DNA of 64,000 nt from Palsa-504 sp963789225 (lineage in GTDB: Bacteria; Actinomycetota; Actinomycetes; Streptosporangiales; Streptosporangiaceae), in contig CAWBKD010000022.1 of assembly GCA_963789225.1 (NCBI GenBank), forward strand, positions 1-64,000. Direction: 5' to 3'. The notes under the pieces are model-generated. The model worked only from the letters and a program-made list of their open reading frames with translations, ran no database searches and was not told where the DNA came from. This document shows, in pieces, positions 41,091 to 48,694 of the stretch; the stretch's first letter is position 1, and each line of letters opens with the position of its first letter. The position numbers and the translations under genes were made by a program.

Positions 41091-41969
41091 TTACGATCTA
41101 CCATGCCGGACTAGGTGAACCCACAAATGCCAGCCCATGATAGCTTCACCAGGTAGCCGGTGTACTGGAAGTGGTGGCGCATGCATGAAACGTTTGTAGG
41201 TGCGCGTCACCCGGAAGGAGGGGAAGTCGCGCTCCACACGCCTGCGGTCGTACGCAAGAGCGTACGGGTTGGTCGGCCCGTCGGTGTTGTGGTGGACGAA
41301 CTCATCTAGGCGCAGGTAGCGGAATAGCCCGGTCTTTATGGCGTTGTCAAGATGAGCAGCCAGCATGGGCGGCGTATGTGCGGGTTTCAAGATCCCAGCC
41401 CGGGCAAGCGGGAAGGACGCAAGCACAGCACCGCGGCGGATCAAGCCGATGGACACCAAGTAGTTCAACGACCAGCGGGCGTACAGCATGATGACCAGCT
41501 CTCCGCTTGGACGGAGCACCCTGTGGATCTCGCTCTGCGCCTGCTTGATGTCAGGCACATGATGCAGGACGCCATGACTGAATACCATGTCGAAGCTCTC
41601 ATCGGCGAAGGGCAAGTCGAGAACCGTGCCCTGCTGCAGTTCCTCGTAAGGGAGGCCCCTCAGCACCATCCGGGTACGGACCCTCTGGACGGATTCGGCG
41701 GTCAGGTCGACTCCAGACCAGCAGGCCCCATGGCGTATCAAGCGTTCCGACTCCGCGCCCTCACCGAGTCCGATCTCGAGCACTCTTTTGCCGGCCACGT
41801 CTAGGGCACCGATGCATGCCGGAAGATGGCGCTCGTTCTGGTAGCGAAAACGATCGTAGTCCGTGAAGAACTTCTCATAATCGCCACGGAAGCGATCCTG
41901 AAGCCCACCGACCTGGGCATCGCCACAGGGATGAGCCTGCCAGAACCCCTGAACAGCTTGCTCGTCCAC
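41091..41969 (-). CDS. SAM-dependent methyltransferase
   Basis: This 292-residue class I methyltransferase has KRVLEIGLGEGAESERLI (motif I), WSGVDLTAESVQRV, ESFDMVFSHGVLHHVPD and VLRPSGELVIMLYARWSLNY. The N terminus WQAHPCGDAQVGG and the long C-terminal part (YDRRRVERDFPSFRV) are seen in methyltransferases of polysaccharide loci. GTG 41969 is the start; no strong ribosome site is visible. It is followed on the same strand, after a gap, by the IS256 scrap and wzy-like gene. Probable sugar O-methylation (inference). Confidence 0.85.
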   Translation of the reverse strand: MDEQAVQGFWQAHPCGDAQVGGLQDRFRGDYEKFFTDYDRFRYQNERHLPACIGALDVAGKRVLEIGLGEGAESERLIRHGACWSGVDLTAESVQRVRTRMVLRGLPYEELQQGTVLDLPFADESFDMVFSHGVLHHVPDIKQAQSEIHRVLRPSGELVIMLYARWSLNYLVSIGLIRRGAVLASFPLARAGILKPAHTPPMLAAHLDNAIKTGLFRYLRLDEFVHHNTDGPTNPYALAYDRRRVERDFPSFRVTRTYKRFMHAPPLPVHRLPGEAIMGWHLWVHLVRHGRS

Positions 41970-42113
41970 CAGTAATGCACGTCCTAATCAATGTCATTCA
42001 GCTCGCTACTTATTCAGAATGCTGCCCGCGTCCTGACCGTCTGGGCTCTCCCGCCACGTTGCTCGCATCGTGGAGCTTGTAACCTCATGTGTAAACTTTT
42101 TGAATTGTCAATT

Positions 42114-42473
42114 TTACCTGTTGACCTTAGACGTCCGGGGGTGGGCGCTGTCGAGCTCGTTGAGGGCCTCGCGCCAGCCCATTATCCGCTGGCCCTCGAC
42201 TAGCCGGCCGGGCTGGTCGGAGCGCTTGCCGGCCTGCTGCCTGCGGGCGGCACGCTCGCGAGCCCGCTTGTCCTCGATGTTGATGATGGCCTGCAACAGC
42301 AGCTTGACCACGGCGTCGTCGGTCGGGAAGTGGCCGCGGGCCCTGGTGACCTTGCGCAACTGGTAGATCAGCGACTCGATGGAATTGGTGGGGTAGAGCA
42401 GCTTGCGGGTGGCCGGCCCGAAGGCCAGGAACGGGGTGAACTGATCCCAGGCATCCTGAAAATCGGCCGTCAT
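42114..42473 (-). pseudogene. C-terminal fragment of an IS256-family transposase
   Basis: The reverse strand reads DAWDQFTPFLAFGPATRK, YPTNSIESLIYQLRKVTRAR and GHFPTDDAVVKLLL, IINIEDKRARERA, the standard C-terminal third of IS256-type transposases with the catalytic Glu in NSIES. The two upstream catalytic Asp residues are absent, and the end (RTSKVNR) departs from the family. It starts exactly at the stop codon of the Wzy-like gene (ATGA overlap), so a deletion joined them. Confidence 0.8.
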
Positions 42474-43693
42474 GTTGCTCGCCTGCCCGCTGCGGAGGAC
42501 ACGATCAAGGATGCGGCCAGGGTGAGCTCGAGGAGGTACGGCGTGGCGTCGGTAAAGCCGTCTTCGGTGAATGATGCCACCAGGCAGTAAGTGATCAAGA
42601 ACAGGGCGAGCGCGCGCTGGACGCCGCGTGGCTGGAAGTAGGCGGCAACGAGCAGGAAGAGCAGCATTGCCGCGCAGATACTCACTCCAACGAGCCCCTG
42701 TTCCTGGTATGAGGAGAGCCAGTTGCTGTCGATAGGAAGACCATTGAACGAGCTGTTCGACAGGCCGAAACCGAAGATCTCCTGGAATGTATCGCGCGGA
42801 TACGCCAGAAGCGGGCCCCAGACCAGAGTACGGCCGGTGAGATCCGACAGCTCCTGTATACCCTCACCGCGGGCCAGCCAGGTCGTGATGACGCTTGAGA
42901 GTGTCATGATCGCAATCGCCACCACGGCTCCCGCGGCGGCGAACAGTTTGCGTACCCGCGCCTTCGCCGCTATTAGGCTCAGGCCGGCGACTATGAGGCC
43001 AGCGATCAGGCCAACTAGGGCGGTGCGAGTGTGCGTGAGGATCAACACGGTCCCGGTCCCGACCACCGCGATCAGCGCGGGCCTGCCGCGCACCCTGCCG
43101 CAGAGCCAGAGCACGACCACCAGCCCGAATACAATCGCCGCATAGTGCGCGACCTCGGTGGGGGGGATATACCAGAGCACGCCGCTCAGTCTGCTTTGCG
43201 TGAGGGCACGGGTGGGCGCGACTAGCATGCCCAGGACCACTGAGCCGAGTACCACTGCGTACGCTGCCATATGACAGCGGACGAGCAGCAGGTCGCGTCG
43301 TCCCCACCATGGCGTTAGCAGCCACAGCGTCGTAACGAACTCGGCGAGCCGGAAGGTCCGATACACCGTCCCGAGGTGCTGAGGCTGCAGCGTCGCCACT
43401 AGCGCCCCGACGATGAGCAGGCTCGCCAGGCAGAGGAACACGTTCGGGCGTACGATGACCCGGCGGTTCACGCTCAGTGCCACTATCAACGCCGCGGGCC
43501 CGGCTGCCTGAGCGATGCCCTTGCCGACCGTCGTCGGGATGTGCACTAGGGATGAGTAATAGGTCAGGGAGTTGAAAATCAGCAGGCCCCACGCAAGGCC
43601 GACCCGACGCCGTATCGAGCGTTCGCGCAAGTCCGCGGGTGCCAGCAGCCGGGCTCCACGGCTGGGGCGCATTATGGCGACGGAGGAGCTCAT
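42470..43693 (-). CDS. O-antigen polymerase/ligase-like membrane protein (Wzy)
   Basis: This 407-residue protein with 10-12 predicted helices matches the O-antigen polymerase/ligase topology. Hydrophobic segments alternate with a large outside loop near TWLARGEGIQELSDLTGRTLVWGPLL, cited as LSDLTGRTLVWGP. That loop contains the family's R-x-x-x-W-type motif, and GFGLSNSSFNG follows. It would polymerise flipped repeat units outside the membrane. ATG 43693 is chosen; TTG 43717 is upstream in frame. The C terminus (SSAAGRRAT) abuts an IS256 remnant, and the stop codon overlaps its first codon, so the original tail may be lost. Confidence 0.85.
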   Translation of the reverse strand: MSSSVAIMRPSRGARLLAPADLRERSIRRRVGLAWGLLIFNSLTYYSSLVHIPTTVGKGIAQAAGPAALIVALSVNRRVIVRPNVFLCLASLLIVGALVATLQPQHLGTVYRTFRLAEFVTTLWLLTPWWGRRDLLLVRCHMAAYAVVLGSVVLGMLVAPTRALTQSRLSGVLWYIPPTEVAHYAAIVFGLVVVLWLCGRVRGRPALIAVVGTGTVLILTHTRTALVGLIAGLIVAGLSLIAAKARVRKLFAAAGAVVAIAIMTLSSVITTWLARGEGIQELSDLTGRTLVWGPLLAYPRDTFQEIFGFGLSNSSFNGLPIDSNWLSSYQEQGLVGVSICAAMLLFLLVAAYFQPRGVQRALALFLITYCLVASFTEDGFTDATPYLLELTLAASLIVSSAAGRRAT

Positions 43694-44027
43694 CGGTCTA
43701 TGAACCTCTAGGGACAAGCGCCAGAGTAGCTGCGCAGCGGAAGTCTCCTGCCACAGATTTCATCAACCCTAGTGGCGTCGGCGCTAGCTGCAATCCTCAT
43801 CACGGTCCCCTGGCTTGGTTCGCTCGCTCTCAGGAGCCAGCGTTGATATGACCCCCAAGCGAGGGGCCGTGATACTACGAACGCCCGGCAAGGTGCATCT
43901 AGGGTGTAAGGCTTCTGCGCGCACGGACCATCCACACGCATGTCAGACGTTGTGTCATAGGCTTTGACCGGCCACCGCTCAGTGAGCGGTTTAGCCTGAC
44001 CTGGTGCTCGGTGTGAAGAGGTGCGCA
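43694..44027. promoter_or_regulatory. Divergent promoter region between wzy-like and aminotransferase genes, with a palindrome
   Basis: ACCGCTCA (43974-43981) and TGAGCGGT (43983-43990) form a perfect 8-bp palindrome around one base, 38 bases before the aminotransferase start. That position suits a repressor operator. GAAGAGG at 44015-44021 is the aminotransferase ribosome site. No other feature was recognised. Confidence 0.45.
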
Positions 44028-45134
44028 GTGATCTCGATTCCGCTTGTTGACCTGCCCGCGCAGCACGCGGCCGTGGCTGACGAGGTTGCGGAGGGCTGGC
44101 GAGAAGTTCTTGCCCAGACGGCGTTCATCGGCGGTCCGCAGGTAGCCGCCTTCGAGCTCGACTACGCTGTATTCGTTCGCGTGCCGTATTGCGTGGCGAT
44201 GGCGAACGGAACCGATGCCATCGAAGTCGCGTTGCGCGCCCTAGGAGTCGGCTATGGCGACGAATGCATACTCCCGGCTAACACGTTCGTCGCGACCGCC
44301 GAGGCTGTTGCCCGCGTGGGGGCCACGCCGGTGCTTGTCGACTGCGTTGATGATGAGACGTACCTGATCGACACCGACGCCGTCGAGGCTGCGGTGACAC
44401 CGCGCACCGCGGCGATAATACCTGTGCATCTGTATGGCCAGGCTGCCCCGGTCGAACGACTGTTGCCCCTGGCAAGACGAATCGGTGCTTGGCTGGTCGA
44501 AGACGCAGCACAGTCGCAGGGCGCCCGCCGGAACGGGATCAGCGCCGGGGCCCTCGGGGACGCCGCAGCAACCAGCTTTTACCCCGGCAAGAATCTAGGA
44601 GCATACGGCGATGCGGGGGCAGCGCTTACCCGCTCAGCCGATATCGCGGCGCGTATGCGGATGATCCGGGATCACGGTTCCCCGCGCAAGTACGAACATG
44701 AGGTGATCGGCCTGAACAGCAGGCTCGATTCCTTGCAGGCCGTCGTGTTGTCCGCGAAGCTACGACACCTGTCCGCATGGAACGCCGCCAGGCGGGCTGC
44801 CGCTACCCGTTACGATGAGATGCTTTCTGATTGCGACACCGTCATCCGGCCGCGCACGCTGGACGGTAACGAGCATGTCTGGCACCTCTACACGGTGCGG
44901 GTACCTCACCGGGACCGGGTGCTCAAGGAGTTGCACTCGGCTGGTATCGGCGTAGGAATCCACTATCCGGTGCCGATACACCTCACCCCTGCGTTTGCCG
45001 GGCTTGGATACACAAAGGGCGCCTTCCCTGTCTCCGAGCGGAACGCACGAGATCTGCTGAGCCTTCCGCTCTTCGCCGAGATCACAGTGGCGCAGCAGGA
45101 CCGAGTCGTCTCCGTACTGATGTCGGCTCTCTAG
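44028..45134 (+). CDS. DegT/DnrJ/EryC1-family sugar aminotransferase
   Basis: This PLP-dependent enzyme (368 residues) transfers an amino group onto a keto nucleotide sugar. It has the opening IPLVDLPAQHAAV, ANGTDAIEVALRALGV for PLP phosphate, LVEDAAQSQGARRNG with the PLP-binding Asp, SFYPGKNLGAYGDAG with the Schiff-base Lys, and GIGVGIHYPVPIHLTPAF near the C terminus. GTG 44028 is preferred because GAAGAGG (44015-44021) is six bases upstream; GTG 44004 is in frame but lacks a site. It probably makes the 3- or 4-amino sugar that is then acetylated or used by the PIG-L or asparagine-synthase-type enzymes (inference). Confidence 0.92.
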   Translation: MISIPLVDLPAQHAAVADEVAEGWREVLAQTAFIGGPQVAAFELDYAVFVRVPYCVAMANGTDAIEVALRALGVGYGDECILPANTFVATAEAVARVGATPVLVDCVDDETYLIDTDAVEAAVTPRTAAIIPVHLYGQAAPVERLLPLARRIGAWLVEDAAQSQGARRNGISAGALGDAAATSFYPGKNLGAYGDAGAALTRSADIAARMRMIRDHGSPRKYEHEVIGLNSRLDSLQAVVLSAKLRHLSAWNAARRAAATRYDEMLSDCDTVIRPRTLDGNEHVWHLYTVRVPHRDRVLKELHSAGIGVGIHYPVPIHLTPAFAGLGYTKGAFPVSERNARDLLSLPLFAEITVAQQDRVVSVLMSAL

Positions 45135-45299
45135 GTGCCTGCGTGGCTGCATGAGCGCGGTCGGCGTCTCCCCGGCACGTGTCGGCCACACCGGTCGCTT
45201 GGAGGGGACCAGCGGGCTTACACTGAAGCCTCGGCGAGTGCAGTCTGATGTCGCCGATGGCGATCCGCAAGGAGTCAAGCGGGTTCTGGGGGGTTAACC

Positions 45300-46205
45300 A
45301 TGCCGTTTCCCAAGCGCCATAATAAAAAAGGCTTGATCGGCTATAGCGCTGCCGTTTGCCTTGCAGTAGCCGCCATCGCGGCTGTCCATGTCGTTTCCCA
45401 AGGTGGCGCAGGGAAGGCGGCCCGCCCGCCTCAGGCCTCCGCTTCCGCAGCCGCGGCACCTGGAGCCATCGAATGGTCCTGTGTCGCTACCGACAACGGA
45501 TCTCAGAATCCGGGACCGGGCTGCCCAGACACCAATGGTTACCGCTACAGCGGCATTACAAATTCTAATGGGTATAGCACCCACGTCATCAACGATATGT
45601 GGAACCCGCCCGGCGCCGGGCATCCACAGACGATCTACGTCGACAGCCCCGGGCACTGGCAGGTTGTCTCAGACCAGCCGGGAGACAACACGGCTGTTCT
45701 AGCCTACCCGGACATTCAGCAGATCTTCACCCTCACCACCGACGCCCCAGCCCCGCTTTCGGGATTCAAGACAATATTCAGCGACTTTAAAGAGTCAATG
45801 CCCAACGGCGGTGACAACGAAGCTGCCTATGATATCTGGCTTGGCACATCTGCCTCGAAGAGCTTTTCTCAGGAAGTCATGATCTGGGTCGACAACCACC
45901 GGACCACCCCCCCGCCTGGCAAAGTCGTCGCCACGCCCGCCTTTTTCGGAGCGAAGTACATGGTCTGGGACGACAGCGGTACGGTCTACATGGTGCGCGA
46001 TAGGAACGAGACATCAGGACGTATCTCCATACTTGCGATGCTCAACTGGCTGGAGTCGCATGGATACTCGCCCGAGGGCTCTGGTCTCAACCAGGTCAAC
46101 TTCGGCTGGGAGATCTGCTCGACGGGCGGCAAGGCCGAGACTTTCACCATGAGCCGGTACGACCTGCGTGTCTCCTGTGGGACAAACGGAAGTTCATGCT
46201 GGTAG
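45300..46205 (+). CDS. Secreted GH12-like glycoside hydrolase
   Basis: This 301-residue protein has a basic start, a hydrophobic helix (YSAAVCLAVAAIAAVHVV) and a Pro/Ala linker, then a beta-rich domain resembling GH12 beta-1,4-glucanases. Two likely catalytic glutamates are in SQEVMIWVDNH (nucleophile type) and NFGWEICSTGG (acid/base type). YMVWDDSGTVYMVRDR and SILAMLNWLESHGY fit the fold. The ribosome site is the G-run six bases before ATG 45300. It is probably anchored or released outside and could trim or release the polysaccharide; activity on cellulose is not excluded. It has its own 165-base upstream spacer. Confidence 0.72.
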   Translation: MPFPKRHNKKGLIGYSAAVCLAVAAIAAVHVVSQGGAGKAARPPQASASAAAAPGAIEWSCVATDNGSQNPGPGCPDTNGYRYSGITNSNGYSTHVINDMWNPPGAGHPQTIYVDSPGHWQVVSDQPGDNTAVLAYPDIQQIFTLTTDAPAPLSGFKTIFSDFKESMPNGGDNEAAYDIWLGTSASKSFSQEVMIWVDNHRTTPPPGKVVATPAFFGAKYMVWDDSGTVYMVRDRNETSGRISILAMLNWLESHGYSPEGSGLNQVNFGWEICSTGGKAETFTMSRYDLRVSCGTNGSSCW

Positions 46206-46519
46206 CAACGACCAAGCCGTAAGCCGACAGGGGGTCGTCCACCTAGAGTTGGACCGGTGGGCTCCCAGGCAGGTCGGCAGGTTCGCCCGCATCATGCTCG
46301 CCCCTCTCGGGCCGGTTAGCAGTTGCCGTATCACGAGCACTTGCGCGGGGCTCTTATGAGACAAAACCCCGCCACGGGTCGGACGTCGTAACGAATCACT
46401 AATCGAGCTCAAGGGTGAAGGCTCGAGCGGTTGGTCTCCGAACGATCCGTCCCGGCTTCGGGTGCTGCCGCTGGCAAGGAAGCGGCCGCCCGCACTTGCG
46501 CCGCTGACCAGAGGACACG
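46206..46519. other. Intergenic region with a weak hairpin
   Basis: These 314 bases follow the GH12-like gene. GCGGGG and CCCCGC around 46347-46374 could form a 6-bp stem with a 16-base loop, a weak terminator at best. The 3' part shares similarity with bases upstream of 26497 (gctgaccagaggac). No gene was recognised. Confidence 0.35.
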
Positions 46520-48694
46520 ATGAAGCAGATAGCGCAGAACTACAAAACCGGCGAACTCGCCGTTCTCGACGTGCCGGCTCCGGTGTGTCGGCCCGGCGGC
46601 GTGCTGGTGCGGACCCTGTTCTCGCTTATCTCCACCGGCACGGAAATGATGAAGGTTACCGAGGCCAAGATGTCGCTGGTCGGCAAGGCGCGGGCGCGGC
46701 CAGATCAAGTTCGCAAGGTCCTCGACTCGGTAGCGCAGCAGGGCGCGGTCGCCACATACAAGAAGGTCATGAACCGCCTTGACTCATACACGCCGCTCGG
46801 CTACTCGCTATGCGGCGTTGTGACGGAGGTCGGGCAGGGCGCCGAGGAGTTCAGAGTCGGCCAGGTCGTCGCGGCGGCGGGCAACGAGCATGCCCTGCAC
46901 GCGGAGTACAACTGGATTCCCTCCAACCTCTGCGTACCGGTCCCCCAGGGAGTCTTGCCTGAGCACGCCGCCTTTTCTACAGTCGGCGCGATCGCTATGC
47001 ACGGAGTCAGGCGCGCCGAGACCCAGCTGGGCGATACCGCGTGCGTCATCGGTCTCGGCCTCGTTGGCCAGCTCGTGGTCCGATTGCTGATCGCTGCCGG
47101 GGTGCGCACCATCGGGCTCGACGTTATCGAGGAACGCTGCCGACTGGCTGAGAAGGCCGGCGCGGTGCTGTGCGCGCCCCCTACCGACGACGGTATGGCG
47201 GCGGTCCAGCAGGCACTGGCCGAGCTCACCGCCGGGCGGGGGGCGGACCATGTGCTCCTAGCTGCTGGCGGATCGTCGAATGGGCCAGTGGAGGCCGCGG
47301 CAAGGCTCGCACGGGACCGTGCCCGAGTGGTTGACATCGGCAAGACCCGCCTGGACCTGCCATGGAACGCCTACTACGACAAGGAACTAGACGTCCGCTT
47401 CTCGCGATCTTACGGTCCGGGCCGGTATGACGACCGCTACGAACTCGACGGCATCGATTACCCGGCCGGTTACGTCCGCTGGACCGAGCGGCGAAACCTC
47501 GAGTGCTTCCTTGATCTCATCGCGCGCAAGGCCATCGAGGTCGAGTCCCTCGTCTCCGGGGTGTTTCCGCTGGAAAACGCGATGACGGTCTACCGGGACC
47601 TGGCCTCCGGGTCCCTAGACGGCGTGGGGGTTCTGCTTGAGTACCCAGCACTCGCGGCGGACGGAGAACCGTCGGCAACCAGCCGGCCGATTCAGGGACT
47701 GAGGGTCCCGCGCGGTGCCGCCGGGCAGCAACTGGCGGTCGGATTCATCGGCGCCGGCAACTATGCGTCGTCAATGCTGCTGCCCCACCTCGCTGAGCTG
47801 AGTACCGTCTGCCTGGCCCATGTCGCGACGACTAGGTCGCTGTCTGCAGCCAACGCGCAGCGGCGTTTCGGCTTCAGGACAGCCTCCACCACGGCGGACG
47901 CCGTGCTCGACGATGAGTCACTAAACGCGATATTCATCGTGACACGCCATCATACGCATGCCGACTTGGTTTGCCGGGCCCTGCAGGCGGGAAAGGCTGT
48001 CTTTGTTGAGAAGCCGCTCGCGCTCGCGAGCGATGAGCTGCAGGGGATCATTGACGTCGTCGTTAGCACCGGCAACGACCGGCTCATGGTGGGATTCAAC
48101 CGTCGTTTTGCGCCGATGCTAGTGCAGCTGAAATCCCTTTTCGGCCAGCAAGGTGGGGGTTCCATGGCCCGTTATCTGGTGAACGCCGGGCCGCTGGATG
48201 CCGACAGCTGGTATTGCAATCAGGAGCTGGAAGGCTCGCGCTTCGCCGGTGAGGGCGGGCACTTCATCGACACGCTCAGCTGGTGGACGGACAGCTTGCC
48301 TGAGGAAGTCTATGCAGCTCCCGGCCCGGAGCACGACGACCTTCAGGCCACGGTACGGTTCCGCAACGGCTCCACGGGAACCATCTCCTATGTCACGGCC
48401 GGTAGTGCCCGCTATCCGAAGGAGACGCTAGATGCCGCGGCGGGTGGCCGAAGCGCGCGGCTCGACAACTTTAGGCATGGGGCGGTCTGGGCTGGGCGAC
48501 GCCAGAGCAGCGTGCGGTCGCGCAGTGGCCAGGATAAGGGTCAGCGGCGCCAGATCCTACAGTTTGTCGAGGCCATCCGGACCGGTGCCCCGATGCCTAT
48601 TTCGCTGGATTCCCTGGTGGCCACTACACGGGCGACTCTCGCCGTCGGTGAGAGCCTGTCCAGTGGTGAGCCGAGACGAGTACGAGCGCGGTGA
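46520..48694 (+). CDS. Two-domain oxidoreductase: zinc-less alcohol-dehydrogenase fold plus Gfo/Idh/MocA
   Basis: The 724-residue protein joins an N-terminal medium-chain dehydrogenase (GYSLCGVVTEVGQGAEEF, GDTACVIGLGLVGQLVVRLL for NAD(P)) of ~390 residues to a C-terminal Gfo/Idh/MocA domain (LAVGFIGAGNYASSMLLPHL, VFVEKPLALAS, VGFNRRFAPM). This architecture is common in polysaccharide loci next to heparinase-like genes, as here, where the stop overlaps the next start by four bases. It probably oxidises or epimerises a sugar in the repeat unit. A trace of a second copy of its 5' end lies at 26497. Confidence 0.9.
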   Translation: MKQIAQNYKTGELAVLDVPAPVCRPGGVLVRTLFSLISTGTEMMKVTEAKMSLVGKARARPDQVRKVLDSVAQQGAVATYKKVMNRLDSYTPLGYSLCGVVTEVGQGAEEFRVGQVVAAAGNEHALHAEYNWIPSNLCVPVPQGVLPEHAAFSTVGAIAMHGVRRAETQLGDTACVIGLGLVGQLVVRLLIAAGVRTIGLDVIEERCRLAEKAGAVLCAPPTDDGMAAVQQALAELTAGRGADHVLLAAGGSSNGPVEAAARLARDRARVVDIGKTRLDLPWNAYYDKELDVRFSRSYGPGRYDDRYELDGIDYPAGYVRWTERRNLECFLDLIARKAIEVESLVSGVFPLENAMTVYRDLASGSLDGVGVLLEYPALAADGEPSATSRPIQGLRVPRGAAGQQLAVGFIGAGNYASSMLLPHLAELSTVCLAHVATTRSLSAANAQRRFGFRTASTTADAVLDDESLNAIFIVTRHHTHADLVCRALQAGKAVFVEKPLALASDELQGIIDVVVSTGNDRLMVGFNRRFAPMLVQLKSLFGQQGGGSMARYLVNAGPLDADSWYCNQELEGSRFAGEGGHFIDTLSWWTDSLPEEVYAAPGPEHDDLQATVRFRNGSTGTISYVTAGSARYPKETLDAAAGGRSARLDNFRHGAVWAGRRQSSVRSRSGQDKGQRRQILQFVEAIRTGAPMPISLDSLVATTRATLAVGESLSSGEPRRVRAR

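Noticed and set aside
42233..42590. Plus-strand frames opposite the IS256 fragment and wzy-like gene
   Set aside because: They are antisense shadows of recognisable transposase and polymerase sequence.
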